A DNA stretch of 58,072 nucleotides from an uncultured Spirochaetaceae bacterium (GCA_944389155.1 CALXLI010000041.1:1-58072); one strand, 5' to 3'; shown: positions 42,401-51,401, counted from the first letter of the stretch. The notes: generated from the letters alone by a model not told the origin. A program made the numbers and translations.

Positions 42401-43840
42401 ATGATAGGAAGACAGAAAGAAGCATCTGAGCTTATTGAGCTGTATGAAAGCGGGCAGGCGGAATTCGTTGCAATATATGGACGCAGAAGAGTAGGCAAGA
42501 CATATCTTGTAGATAATGTATTCAAGGATAAGTTTGCTTTCAGGCACGCAGGACTATCCCCGTTGGAAGCAGATGAAACAGAAGGTGCAGGACCTCTCAG
42601 AAAACAGCTTCAGGCCTTTTTCAGCACTCTTGTGAGATATGGGCTTCGGAATGCAGATTGCCCTGAAAGCTGGATTGATGCTTTCTCTCTTCTGGAGGAC
42701 CTTCTTGAAGAGAAGGATGATGGAACACGGCAGCTTGTCTTTCTTGATGAGCTTCCTTGGATGGACACTGCACGCTCTGGATTTATGACAGCTTTTGAAT
42801 TCTTCTGGAACAATTGGGGATGCCATCGTGATAATCTCATGCTTATTGTCTGCGGCAGTGCCAGCTCATGGATGCAGAACAGGCTTGTAAATAATCATGG
42901 AGGGCTTTATGGTCGGCTGACTCATGAAATCAGGCTATCTCCATTTACACTAGGTGAATGTGAAGAATTATTCAAATCCAAGCATATTGCTCTGTCCCGT
43001 TATGATATCGCTCAAAGCTATATGATCTTTGGAGGCATTCCATATTATCTTGCCGCATTCAGAAAGGGGCTGAGTCTTGCGCAGAATATCGATGCTTTGC
43101 TATTCGAATGTGCATCTCCGCTGAGAAATGAGTTTTCGCGGCTTTTCTCATCAATCTTCGACAATCCTGAACGCTGTGAGGCTATAGTAAGAGTCCTAAA
43201 TGGACGAAGTGCTGGCTATACCGTAAAGGAGATATCTGAAAGGACTGGAATCGGTAACGGTGGTGCTTTATCTGCACTTATCAGTTCTTTGGTTGCCAGT
43301 GACTTTGTAATCAAGTATGTTCCATTTGGGATATCCAGAAGGGAAGTGCATTATAAGCTGGTAGATCCTTTCTGTCTCTTTTATCTAAGATTCGTTGAGA
43401 ACCAGGATAGCCTCAATGAGGACTTCTGGCAGCAGAATCTGGTTTCCTCTTCCGTGAATGCCTGGAGGGGCATTGCTTTCGAGAACGTATGCCTGCTTCA
43501 TGTAGACCAGATCAAAAGAGCTCTTGGAATAAGCGGTGTAATCACTACCCAGTCGGCCTGGTCAAAAAGAGCTGATGATACAGAAGGAATGCAGATAGAT
43601 CTTCTTATAGAAAGGCGTGACAATGTTGTCAATATGTGTGAAATCAAATTCTACAGCGATGATTTTGCTGTTGACGGAGTATATTATCGTACGCTTTTGA
43701 GACGTCAGGCGCTTTTGGAGAAGCATCTGACAAGAAAGAATGTCATACACAATACACTGATAACGACATTTGGGCTTGTATACAATGAATACAGCGGGAT
43801 ATTCACCAGCGTTATCACGCTTGATGACCTTTTTCTGTAA
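42401..43840 (+). CDS. AAA ATPase with DUF234-type C-terminal domain
   Basis: A 479-residue ATPase_2 (archaeal-type STAND-like) protein. It starts with MIGRQKEASELIELY and Walker A IYGRRRVGKTYL near 27, and has Walker B LVFLDELPWM near 113. The sensor region is IVCGSASSWM, and the family motif YMIFGGIPYYL lies near 209. A winged-helix part and a DUF234 nuclease-like end follow, with IDLLIERRDNVVNMCEIKF (D ... E-x-K pattern) near 407. Members are common, patchy and of unknown function; some are suspected of defence or toxin roles. Intact here, and enclosed by 26-bp direct repeats. Confidence 0.8.
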   Translation: MIGRQKEASELIELYESGQAEFVAIYGRRRVGKTYLVDNVFKDKFAFRHAGLSPLEADETEGAGPLRKQLQAFFSTLVRYGLRNADCPESWIDAFSLLEDLLEEKDDGTRQLVFLDELPWMDTARSGFMTAFEFFWNNWGCHRDNLMLIVCGSASSWMQNRLVNNHGGLYGRLTHEIRLSPFTLGECEELFKSKHIALSRYDIAQSYMIFGGIPYYLAAFRKGLSLAQNIDALLFECASPLRNEFSRLFSSIFDNPERCEAIVRVLNGRSAGYTVKEISERTGIGNGGALSALISSLVASDFVIKYVPFGISRREVHYKLVDPFCLFYLRFVENQDSLNEDFWQQNLVSSSVNAWRGIAFENVCLLHVDQIKRALGISGVITTQSAWSKRADDTEGMQIDLLIERRDNVVNMCEIKFYSDDFAVDGVYYRTLLRRQALLEKHLTRKNVIHNTLITTFGLVYNEYSGIFTSVITLDDLFL

Positions 43841-43846
43841 TCATTC

Positions 43847-43872
43847 TGTATGGCATATAGTCTGTCAAAAGG
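43847..43872. repeat. 26-bp direct repeat, right copy
   Basis: Identical to 42296-42321. It begins 7 nt after the ATPase stop and ends 14 nt before the HAD phosphatase ATG. It includes TATAGT (43856-43861), a possible -10 for that gene. Confidence 0.95.
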
Positions 43873-43886
43873 CTATTCTTGAGGAT

Positions 43887-44549
43887 ATGAAAGCAGTATT
43901 TTTCGATCTTGACGGTACACTTTTCAATACCCTTGAAGATATAAAGAATGCAATAGATTATGCTGTAAGGGCATACGATGGGGAGCTTGTGCCGATAGAG
44001 GACGTAAGGCGTTATGTCGGACGGGGGCTAAGACGCGCTCTGGCCTCTGCTATTGTCGAGCACTGTCCCCCGATAGAAGAGGAGGGAGAGCAGGAGCTGA
44101 TGTATCAGCTGATGATATCCTACTATAAAAAGCATCCTGCTGATCATACAGCGCTTTATCCAGGAATGTCCGAGCTTCTTCTCTTCCTGAAGGAGAAAGG
44201 CATCATAATCGGTGTGATATCAAACAAGGCCGATGCTATTGTCCATGAAATCCTGGACAGGCTTTCACCTGTTGACTTTGATTTCGTGCAAGGTGCAATC
44301 AGTTCTGTGCCTTTGAAGCCAGATCCGGCTTCGCTTCTCTCCGCTATCCAGCATTTTTCGCTGGAAAAGGATGATGTGATATTCGTCGGGGACAGCCCGG
44401 TAGACGCAGAGACGGCAGAGAGGGCCGGGATACGTTCTGTCATTGTCTCGTATGGTTTCTCGACAAAGGATGAACTTCAGGAAAAAGGCATCAGGTCAGA
44501 TGTTGAAAATGTTTCTTCTTTGAGAAGAGTTTTATCGCAGTCCTTATGA
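43887..44549 (+). CDS. gph: HAD-family phosphatase (phosphoglycolate phosphatase-like)
   Basis: A 221-residue HAD hydrolase with the nucleophile motif FFDLDGTLFNT at the N terminus, a helical cap, VISNKADAI (motif II) near 110, the motif III Lys in LKPDPASLL near 146 and GDSPVDAETA (motif IV) near 169. Phosphoglycolate phosphatase is the usual label; sugar or nucleotide phosphates are equally possible. The start at 43887 has GAGG upstream; the frame is open from 43770 through the ATPase end but without support. Phosphoglucomutase follows after 34 nt with its own promoter. Confidence 0.82.
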   Translation: MKAVFFDLDGTLFNTLEDIKNAIDYAVRAYDGELVPIEDVRRYVGRGLRRALASAIVEHCPPIEEEGEQELMYQLMISYYKKHPADHTALYPGMSELLLFLKEKGIIIGVISNKADAIVHEILDRLSPVDFDFVQGAISSVPLKPDPASLLSAIQHFSLEKDDVIFVGDSPVDAETAERAGIRSVIVSYGFSTKDELQEKGIRSDVENVSSLRRVLSQSL

Positions 44550-44555
44550 TATAAT
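44547..44555 (+). promoter_or_regulatory. Extended -10 of phosphoglucomutase
   Basis: TG-A-TATAAT. Start predicted near 44562. TTAGGAGGG lies at 44571-44579, before the ATG at 44584. Confidence 0.55.
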
Positions 44556-44583
44556 GCTAAAATAAGCGCATTAGGAGGGTGAA

Positions 44584-46305
44584 ATGGATTTTACCGAGAA
44601 AATGAAGGACGATATCCTTGTCCAGGCACGTCAATATATTGAGGCGGAAACGAACAATGTATTCCGCGATGAGGTTGAAGCAGCTATAGAGATGGAAGAT
44701 TGGGATGGACTGTATGACCGCTTCTACACATCCCTTGCTTTCGGAACTGCTGGCATGCGCGGTGTGATAGGCGGCGGAACGAACAGGATCAATACATTCA
44801 TGGTACGTAAGGTCACACAGGGACTTGCTGAGTATCTTCTTCAATCAAGCAAGCAGCCATCGACGGTCATTGCATATGATTCCCGTCTGTTCTCGAAGGA
44901 GTTTGCACACTCGGCGGCTCTTGTCCTTGCTGCCAATGGGGTGCAGGTATATCTATATGACACGCTCCATCCGGTTCCGATGCTGAGCTTTGCTGTCAGG
45001 TATCTCAAAGCACAGTCAGGAATCGTCATCACAGCATCCCATAATCCATCCAAGTACAATGGCTACAAGGTATATTGGTCAGATGGCGGACAGGTGACGC
45101 CTCCACATGATATCGGGATTGCGAAGCTTGCAAATGAAGTAACCCCTGACCGCATCAAGGATATGACAGAAGGTGAGGCGAGAAACAGCGGCAAGCTGAA
45201 GGATGTTCCCGAAGATGTTGATGCAGCTTATTACCAGATGGTCCTTTCATCCCTCAGACGCCCTGAGCTCATAAAGGCTTCTGATATCCAGGTTGCATAT
45301 ACTCCTCTCCATGGCACTGGGAATATCCCCGTACGCCATATGCTCTCAGAGCTTGGAATCAAGTGCTCTGTCGTAAAGGAGCAGGAACTGCCTGATGGTA
45401 ACTTCCCTACGGTGAAGCTTCCAAACCCTGAAAGCGCAGAGGCGATGAGCCGTGTCATTGAGCTGGGAAAGAGTGTCAAGGCAGATATCGTTCTCGGTAC
45501 GGATCCTGATGCAGACAGGCTTGGCATTGCTATTCCAAAAGACAGCAGCAAGAGCGACTATCTACTGCTTACAGGCAATCAGATAGCAACGCTCCTTGTC
45601 GATTATCTTCTCACTACAGCTAAGGAGCTCAAGAACAAGGAAGGAATCCCGTTTGTTGCAAAGAGCCTTGTGACTACGGATATCGTAAGACGCATCGCAG
45701 AGAAGAACGGGGGAGAATGCAAGGATGTCCTCACTGGTTTCAAATACATCGCTGAGGAGATCGAAAGAATCGAGAGCGGAAAGAATCCTGGCCGTTATTT
45801 CCTCTTCGGATGCGAGGAAAGCTATGGCTTCCTGACAGTACCATCCGTACACGACAAGGATGCTGTCTCATCTTCAGTCGCAGCGGTTGAGATGATGTGC
45901 TATTACGCATCGATCGGAAAGACGCTGCAGGAGAGGCTTGACGAGATCTACAGCGAATACGGCTATTCAACAGAGGTTGTATTCTCCAATGAGTATGATG
46001 GTGCTGAAGGCAAGGAGAAGATGAAGGGCATAATGGCTTCCCTGAGAGGTCTGAAGCCTGGTGACAAGCTCGCTGGCCGCACTATAGAGACTGCAGAAGA
46101 CCTCCTTGGGGAGAATACAGGATTCCCGAAGGCTGATGTTGTCATATTCCGTTTCAAGAGCGGAGAGAAGCTTGTTGTACGCCCTTCAGGCACTGAACCT
46201 AAGATCAAATACTATCTTTTCCTCACAGAAGGAAAGGATGGACGCAGGGCTTTGGAGGAAAAGGTCGGCAGGATAAAGGATGAATTCGTAAAAGCATTGG
46301 CATAA
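44584..46305 (+). CDS. pgcA: Phosphoglucomutase/phosphomannomutase (alpha-D-phosphohexomutase)
   Basis: A 573-residue hexose phosphate mutase interconverting glucose 1- and 6-phosphate (or the mannose forms). Four family loops are visible: phosphoserine ITASHNPSKYNG near 152, metal site GTDPDADRLG near 306, sugar specificity FGCEESYGFL near 408, and phosphate binding RPSGTEPKIKYY near 535. Length and the AGMRGVIGGGTNRIN start match the PgcA/Pgm2 type. Strong Shine-Dalgarno. comEC follows after 26 nt. Confidence 0.92.
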   Translation: MDFTEKMKDDILVQARQYIEAETNNVFRDEVEAAIEMEDWDGLYDRFYTSLAFGTAGMRGVIGGGTNRINTFMVRKVTQGLAEYLLQSSKQPSTVIAYDSRLFSKEFAHSAALVLAANGVQVYLYDTLHPVPMLSFAVRYLKAQSGIVITASHNPSKYNGYKVYWSDGGQVTPPHDIGIAKLANEVTPDRIKDMTEGEARNSGKLKDVPEDVDAAYYQMVLSSLRRPELIKASDIQVAYTPLHGTGNIPVRHMLSELGIKCSVVKEQELPDGNFPTVKLPNPESAEAMSRVIELGKSVKADIVLGTDPDADRLGIAIPKDSSKSDYLLLTGNQIATLLVDYLLTTAKELKNKEGIPFVAKSLVTTDIVRRIAEKNGGECKDVLTGFKYIAEEIERIESGKNPGRYFLFGCEESYGFLTVPSVHDKDAVSSSVAAVEMMCYYASIGKTLQERLDEIYSEYGYSTEVVFSNEYDGAEGKEKMKGIMASLRGLKPGDKLAGRTIETAEDLLGENTGFPKADVVIFRFKSGEKLVVRPSGTEPKIKYYLFLTEGKDGRRALEEKVGRIKDEFVKALA

Positions 46306-46331
46306 AACACGGATCAGAGCGTATAAATAGT

Positions 46332-47684
46332 ATGTACGCTCTGATTCTCACTGCTTTCATTTATCTCTCGCATTTTGCGCCGTGGGTTGTCTCACGGCCT
46401 TTGCTTTTCGTTCCTGTCCTCTTCCTTTACGTTCTTCTTTTCCAGAGGGATATAGAACGTTCTCTTCAATTCATGATTACCGCGCTTCTTTTCCTTGTGC
46501 TGTCATCCTCCATTACATGCTCGTCAGTCACATTTGGGTTCGATGAGACTGAAATAGCCGCTCTGTATGGCACTGTGATACAGGATAGCTCACAGAAGAA
46601 GGGCCGGATGTCTGGATACAGGCTGTCTATCAGAGCCGCAGAGGATAAAAACGGATCTGTTGCAACATCCCGTGGTTCTATATATGTGCTTTCTGATCAG
46701 GCGGAATGCTTCTATGGTGACTATATCCGTGTTGCAGGGTATCTTTCAGATGGGATTTTCATAGGTTCCACAGCAATTGTCAGCAGGTCTTTCGGAGGGA
46801 GTATCCGATCAGAGGTTATTTCCTGGATAAAGGACAGAATCCGCGGAGGCGGCGCTGGAGAGCTTGCAATGCGGCTTCTTCTTGGATTTGGCGAGTATGG
46901 TGTGTATGCGCTTTCGGATGATGCGCGCCTTTCCGGCCTTTCCCACATATTGGCTCTCTCTGGAATGCATCTTTCGCTTTTGGCCTCGCTCTTATCGATT
47001 CCCTTGTCGCTTTTCCCTTCAAAGAAGCTTAGGAAAATCGTCATATCGCTGTTCCTGCTGTTCTTTTCCTTCCTTTCAGGTTGGCGGCCATCGCTTGTCC
47101 GCGCCTTCATATTCCGAACTCTCCTGGATATGAGGATAGAGCTTGATGAAGCTTTCATGCTCTCTGCCATAATCCTCTTCCTGCTGTTCCCTGAGGCCAT
47201 TGCTGATCTAGGGGCAGTGTATTCATTTGTCTCACTTGCTGCCATCTTTCTCTTCTCATCTTCAATTGATAGGGGAATTAGGACGCTCTTGCCGCTTTGC
47301 CCTTCCATTTCGCTTTCAGTCTCAGCATCTGCTGCAGCGATTGTCTTCTCTGTGCCGATTACACTCAGCGTATTCGGCTCATACCAGATCGGTGCGATAA
47401 TCACAACCTTTCCGATGACTTTCATCATTTCATTCTATATGGGGCTGGCAATACTGGTGCTTGTCCTGCCTGCATTCCAACCTTTGCTTGGAGTTTCATA
47501 TGCCATCATAGAGCATCTCTTTTCGCTTTCTGCGCTATTCCCGGAGTTCTCGGATATCCGGCCGTATCTCCTTATTGCTGCAGCCTCCATTGTCCTTATT
47601 GTGCTTGGTCTGCTATCCTCAAGCCATGTGGAGTCTCAATTACAGCAGCATAAGCGAAATAGCGAAGGTCCTTTCATCACATGA
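46332..47684 (+). CDS. comEC: ComEC/Rec2-family DNA uptake channel
   Basis: A 450-residue polytopic membrane protein. The N-terminal soluble insert (about 70-150) fits the OB-like DUF4131, and the competence domain carries the signature LSHILALSGMHLSLL near 210 and GWRPSLVRAF near 252. The C-terminal metallo-beta-lactamase part of Bacillus ComEC is absent, giving the short form. In competent bacteria ComEC passes single-stranded DNA through the inner membrane; whether this cell is competent cannot be told. No Shine-Dalgarno; the ksgA start lies inside its 3' end. Confidence 0.85.
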   Translation: MYALILTAFIYLSHFAPWVVSRPLLFVPVLFLYVLLFQRDIERSLQFMITALLFLVLSSSITCSSVTFGFDETEIAALYGTVIQDSSQKKGRMSGYRLSIRAAEDKNGSVATSRGSIYVLSDQAECFYGDYIRVAGYLSDGIFIGSTAIVSRSFGGSIRSEVISWIKDRIRGGGAGELAMRLLLGFGEYGVYALSDDARLSGLSHILALSGMHLSLLASLLSIPLSLFPSKKLRKIVISLFLLFFSFLSGWRPSLVRAFIFRTLLDMRIELDEAFMLSAIILFLLFPEAIADLGAVYSFVSLAAIFLFSSSIDRGIRTLLPLCPSISLSVSASAAAIVFSVPITLSVFGSYQIGAIITTFPMTFIISFYMGLAILVLVLPAFQPLLGVSYAIIEHLFSLSALFPEFSDIRPYLLIAAASIVLIVLGLLSSSHVESQLQQHKRNSEGPFIT

Positions 47685-48492
47685 GCTTGCAATGACGAAG
47701 AAGTTCGGACAGAACTTCCTTATCTCTCCGGAGGCCAGGGATGGAATCGTCAGGCTGATAGCTCCTATGCCTGGCATGAGCGTATGGGAGATAGGCCCGG
47801 GGCTAGGTGCGATTACGCATCTTCTTGTCCGTTCAGGTGCTGATGTCACTGCCTTCGAGATTGACCACGGATTTGCGTCCATTCTGCGCGATGAGGCTTT
47901 CAGGGATGATGCTAACTTCACTTTGGTCGAGGGGGATGCATTGAAGACAATCTTCTCCATGCATGGCTGCCCTGACAGGGTTGTCGGAAATCTTCCTTAC
48001 AATGTCGGTTCCCAGATAATCGCGCGCATGATCGAGCGTTCCATCCTTCCATCTGTCATGGTATTCACACTGCAGAAAGAGGTAGGGGAGAGGATGACAA
48101 GCGGACCGGGGGATGCAGAATACTCATCATTCTCAGTCCTTACACAGCTTGATTACGACAATGAGATTGCATTCATCATAAAGCCAGGTTCGTTCTATCC
48201 GGTTCCAAAGGTGGAAAGCGCTGTTGTGGTCATGAGGAGGAAAGATAGGAGCCTTGTTGAAGGGGAAGAAAGGAGCCGCTTCCTTTTGCTTGTGAGGGCG
48301 CTCTTCTCGCAACGCAGGAAGACAATCAGGAACAACCTGCTGTCATCGCCTGTATTCTCATCTATTGGAAAAGACAGGATTGAGAAAGCATTTGATTCAG
48401 CCTCGCTGAGCGGAAGCGAAAGAGCTGAAACCCTCTCTTTCGATACATTGATAAAGCTTTCGGATGGGCTTTTGTCAACTACCGCACCTTAA
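47626..48492 (+). CDS. ksgA: 16S rRNA dimethyladenosine transferase
   Basis: A 288-residue RsmA/KsgA enzyme dimethylating two adjacent adenosines near the 3' end of 16S rRNA. KKFGQNFLISPEA precedes the SAM loop EIGPGLGAIT near 60, and the catalytic NLPYNVGSQ is near 122; SFYPVPKVESAVV is also typical. The start at 47626 lies inside comEC (59-nt overlap). The frame is open to 47575, but 47626 gives the usual N-terminal length. Confidence 0.93.
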   Translation: MWSLNYSSISEIAKVLSSHELAMTKKFGQNFLISPEARDGIVRLIAPMPGMSVWEIGPGLGAITHLLVRSGADVTAFEIDHGFASILRDEAFRDDANFTLVEGDALKTIFSMHGCPDRVVGNLPYNVGSQIIARMIERSILPSVMVFTLQKEVGERMTSGPGDAEYSSFSVLTQLDYDNEIAFIIKPGSFYPVPKVESAVVVMRRKDRSLVEGEERSRFLLLVRALFSQRRKTIRNNLLSSPVFSSIGKDRIEKAFDSASLSGSERAETLSFDTLIKLSDGLLSTTAP

Positions 48493-48498
48493 ATATAA

Positions 48499-48555
48499 CT
48501 GCAATTCCTCTGCTTCCTTGAAGGACAGCAGCTTCCTTGCGGATCTTATGTGAAA
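48499..48555 (-). repeat. Dispersed coding-like repeat, copy B
   Basis: Reverse strand reading FHIRSARKLLSFKEAEELQ, matching copy A (3452-3508) at 12 of 19 residues. It directly abuts the pta terminator, downstream of a minus-strand gene just as copy A does. Confidence 0.45.
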
Positions 48556-48578
48556 AAAGAGGACTGCAGGCGCAGTCC
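48553..48578 (-). terminator. Terminator of pta
   Basis: Reverse strand GGACTGC / GCAGTCC, 4-nt loop, then TCTTTTTT. It may also act weakly for ksgA on the plus strand. Confidence 0.88.
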
Positions 48579-48598
48579 CCTTTATCGTTTATGCTCCC

Positions 48599-49600
48599 TT
48601 AGAGAGATGCAGCCTGTGCAAGCGTTATTGCTGCAGTTACCACAATATCCTCATCTGAGCATCCTCTTGAAAGATCGGATACTGGCTTAGCGAAGCCCTG
48701 GAGGATTGGCCCATATGCCTCAGCTCCCGCAAAGCGCTGTACAAGTTTATAGCCGATGTTGCCAGCCTGGAGATCTGGGAATACAAGGGTATTTGCATGT
48801 CCTGCAACCTCTGAGCCCGGTGCCTTGAGGGCTGCGACGCTCCCGACAATCGAAGCATCAAGCTGAAGCTCTCCATCAACCTTGAGCTCTGGGTTCTTCT
48901 CCTTCAGAATGGCAAGCGCTGCTGTCACCTTGTCGATAAGCTCGCCCTTTGCAGATCCCTTTGTTGAATATGAGAGCAGTGATACGACCGGCTCTGCGCC
49001 AAGGAATACACGGCAGCTGTTTGCGGCTTCTGTTGCGATATCTGCAAGCTGCTCTGATGTTGGGTTAGGGATGGTAGCGCAGTCTGCGAATATAAGAGAT
49101 CCGTTGACTCCATACTGTGTCTTGTCAGTTGCCATGACAAAGCATGATGATGCATTCTTTATGCCAGGCTTTGTCTTGATGATGGTGAGTGCTGCGCGAA
49201 GCACGCTTGCTGTTGTGGACTCTGCTCCTGCAACCATTGCATCTGCATATCCAAGATGAACAAGCATTGCACCCCATCTGAGTGGGTCGAGTATATCCTG
49301 GGCAGCCTGTTCCTCAGTCATGCCCTTGTGCTTTCTCAGTTCATAGTACTCTTTTGCGAACTCAGCCTTCTTCTCGCTTGTCTGAGGATCGCTGATTTCG
49401 ATTCCAGCAAGGTCAACGCCAAGCTTTGCTGCATTCTCCTTGACATCCTCTGTCTTTCCGACAAGGGTTACAGATGCTGCAATACCCTGATCAGCAATCA
49501 TCCTTGCTGCTCTTACTGTTCTTGGCTCAAGGCCTTCTGCAAGCACAAGATGCTTATGTGCTTCCTTTGCAAGTCCCTTCATTTTCTCTGCAAATGTCAT
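48599..49600 (-). CDS. pta: Phosphate acetyltransferase
   Basis: A 333-residue Pta that converts acetyl-CoA and phosphate to acetyl phosphate, the first step of ATP-yielding acetate formation. It shows the family core: LAEGLEPRTVRAA near the N terminus, VAGAESTTASVLRAAL, and FPDLQAGNIGYKLVQRF near the end with GPILQGFAKPVSDLSRG. It is the short, single-domain form. AGGAGTG precedes the ATG at 49600, so the earlier in-frame ATG at 49627 is not used. No ackA is adjacent. Confidence 0.94.
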   Translation of the reverse strand: MTFAEKMKGLAKEAHKHLVLAEGLEPRTVRAARMIADQGIAASVTLVGKTEDVKENAAKLGVDLAGIEISDPQTSEKKAEFAKEYYELRKHKGMTEEQAAQDILDPLRWGAMLVHLGYADAMVAGAESTTASVLRAALTIIKTKPGIKNASSCFVMATDKTQYGVNGSLIFADCATIPNPTSEQLADIATEAANSCRVFLGAEPVVSLLSYSTKGSAKGELIDKVTAALAILKEKNPELKVDGELQLDASIVGSVAALKAPGSEVAGHANTLVFPDLQAGNIGYKLVQRFAGAEAYGPILQGFAKPVSDLSRGCSDEDIVVTAAITLAQAASL

Positions 49601-49654
49601 AATCACTCCTAGTTGGATCACATCCAAAGATAATATACTTCTATTTTGGTTGAC

Positions 49655-50275
49655 ATGAAAGGGAAAGATAGACGATTTTCACGGTGTTATGCACTTCAGG
49701 CATCGTATCCAAAGGGAAGAATGGGAAGAGCTGTGCTTGCTGCAATGGATATTCTCCATCGTCCATTCATTACGTGGATAATGAGGCGCGTTCCTCCAGC
49801 AAAGGCATATCTGGATATCGGAGCGGGTTCGGGCTATGCGTCTCTTGCCATCCTTCGCAGGAGAAGGCATTCTTCTGTTACCCTGCTCGATAGGTCATCT
49901 GCAGCGCTTTCATTTGCAGAGAAGAGACTTTTCCGCTATAGGGACAGAGCTGCGTTTGTCCTTGGCTCTGCGGAGGCACTGCCTTTTCATGAGTCTTCTT
50001 TCTCTGCAGCCATCATGCTTGACTCATTATATTACTTTGATGCGGACAAGGCTTTTGCTGAGGCCTTCAGGGTGCTTGCTGCAGGGGGGACTCTTGTAAT
50101 CGGCGATGAGGCTTTTGATAGCTCTGCCGTACCTGCCGGCATCAGGGACATAGTCACTGCAAGAGGTATCGATGAGATGATCTCAGCTCTTTCCAGATGT
50201 GGCTTCCTTGTTCTCTCATCAGAGCATGGAAAAGCTTCATGGTCCTGTATTGTTGCAGTAAAGCCTATGTGCTAG
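49655..50275 (+). CDS. SAM-dependent methyltransferase
   Basis: A 206-residue class I methyltransferase of the ubiE/Methyltransf_11 kind. The SAM loop LDIGAGSGYASLAIL lies near residue 53, an acidic end of strand two in VTLLDRSS near 76, and the motif IV-like AAIMLDSLYYFDADKAFAEA near 117. The substrate is unknown. The ATG at 49655 is preferred over a TTG three codons before it; TATACT (49634-49639) lies 15 nt upstream, leaving a very short leader. It is followed 11 nt later by the TpLRR gene. Confidence 0.75.
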   Translation: MKGKDRRFSRCYALQASYPKGRMGRAVLAAMDILHRPFITWIMRRVPPAKAYLDIGAGSGYASLAILRRRRHSSVTLLDRSSAALSFAEKRLFRYRDRAAFVLGSAEALPFHESSFSAAIMLDSLYYFDADKAFAEAFRVLAAGGTLVIGDEAFDSSAVPAGIRDIVTARGIDEMISALSRCGFLVLSSEHGKASWSCIVAVKPMC

Positions 50276-50286
50276 GATGCCTGAGT

Positions 50287-51384
50287 ATGAGAGAAGGTGA
50301 TTGGGAAATAAAGAAGAGCGGCAAGGGAACATGCTCGGTTGAGAAGTACCTTGGAAGCAGCGCAGAACTTGTGATTCCTGGGAAAATAGGGGAGTATATC
50401 CCCGTTGAGATAGGGGCTAAGCTGCTGAAGAAGACAAGCAAGGTCCGCACTATAACGATTCCTAAGACGATAGAGTATATAGATCCGGAGGCTTTTGCCA
50501 CATGGAGGTCAGTTGAAAGCGTCAGTGCAGATGGAAAGAGGATAAAGAGCAGGGATGGTGTTCTTTACGATGGCACGTTCAGGACGCTTCTTTTCTATCC
50601 TCCTCAGAAGGATGGTGATGACTATGAGGCACCAGAGACACTTAGGAGAGTGCAGAGCGGCGCTTTCTCTGCAACCGTGCGCTTTCGCACATTCTCCTTC
50701 TACGGTGCTTTCGATGAGTTTGCCGCAAAGCCTTCAGAGTGCCCACGCCTTGAATGCTTTGTTGCCCTTTCCAGCGGTGCTATGAAGTGCAGCGAGGGAG
50801 TGCTCTTCAAGAACAGGACGCTTGTTTTCTATCCTCCTATGAAGAAGAGCTGCGAGTACTCCATACCGGAAGGTACAGAGAGCATCGGGTACTGTTCTGA
50901 GCCTATGTTCCCCCAGCAGCTTGATGTCCTCAATGTTCCCATGAGCCTTAAGGCGGGCCTTGCTGAGAATGCGGGGAAGACGGGGGCTGTGAATGTTGAT
51001 TATATGAATTCTGTCTATGCGAGCATCGATGGTGTTCTCTTTCTCAGAAAGGGAAACAAGCTTGTGCTCTATCCGGAGGGGAAGAAGGATTCATTTTATG
51101 TCGCACCTTATGGCACTCTTTCCGTGGGGGAGGAAGCTTTTGCACGTTCTCATGTGAAGTCCGTGGTGCTTCCAGCATCTCTTGTGCATATTGAAGGCAA
51201 TGCATTCTATTCGTCGGACATAGAGAATATTGTCATACCTCTTTCTGTTTCCGATATTGATATAAGGGCACTATCAGGTGCTGAGCATATTGAGAAGGTC
51301 TATGTCGAGCCAAGGAGCGTCGGGGATGTCTTTATATCCGGAAGTTCCCTTTCCTCAAAGAAGCGCTATGCAGGTGCAATATAG
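50287..51384 (+). CDS. BspA/TpLRR-type leucine-rich repeat protein
   Basis: A 365-residue protein with LRR_5-like repeats (IPGKIGEYIPVEIGAKLL; VVLPASLVHIEGNAF; IVIPLSVSDIDIRAL). Interleaved are three copies of a module reading GVLYDGTFRTLLFYPP, GVLFKNRTLVFYPP and GVLFLRKGNKLVLYPE. BspA-type proteins often bind host or bacterial surfaces, but this one has no signal peptide or anchor, so it is predicted cytosolic. AGGAT precedes the ATG at 50287. It is flanked by a methyltransferase and tyrA, with no evident functional link. Confidence 0.72.
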   Translation: MREGDWEIKKSGKGTCSVEKYLGSSAELVIPGKIGEYIPVEIGAKLLKKTSKVRTITIPKTIEYIDPEAFATWRSVESVSADGKRIKSRDGVLYDGTFRTLLFYPPQKDGDDYEAPETLRRVQSGAFSATVRFRTFSFYGAFDEFAAKPSECPRLECFVALSSGAMKCSEGVLFKNRTLVFYPPMKKSCEYSIPEGTESIGYCSEPMFPQQLDVLNVPMSLKAGLAENAGKTGAVNVDYMNSVYASIDGVLFLRKGNKLVLYPEGKKDSFYVAPYGTLSVGEEAFARSHVKSVVLPASLVHIEGNAFYSSDIENIVIPLSVSDIDIRALSGAEHIEKVYVEPRSVGDVFISGSSLSSKKRYAGAI

Positions 51385-51401
51385 CAAGGCTGTGCCATTT
51401 G

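Larger units (their letters stand above)
42322..43872 (+). mobile_element. Putative ATPase cassette inserted between direct repeats
   Basis: 1,551 bp consisting of one ATPase gene plus one copy of the 26-bp repeat. Removing it would restore one continuous divergent promoter between rlmI and the HAD gene, which is what an insertion with target duplication predicts. No transposase, integrase or terminal inverted repeat is visible; TCTGTAAT occurs near both ends (42322 and 43834). How it moved is unknown. Confidence 0.45.

Noticed and set aside
42296-43872. CRISPR or tandem repeat interpretation of the 26-bp repeats
   Set aside because: Only two copies, 1.5 kb apart with a gene between; no array structure.
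46721-47428. 235-codon reverse ORF inside comEC
   Set aside because: Fully antisense to a clear ComEC gene, and its composition is that of a shadow frame.
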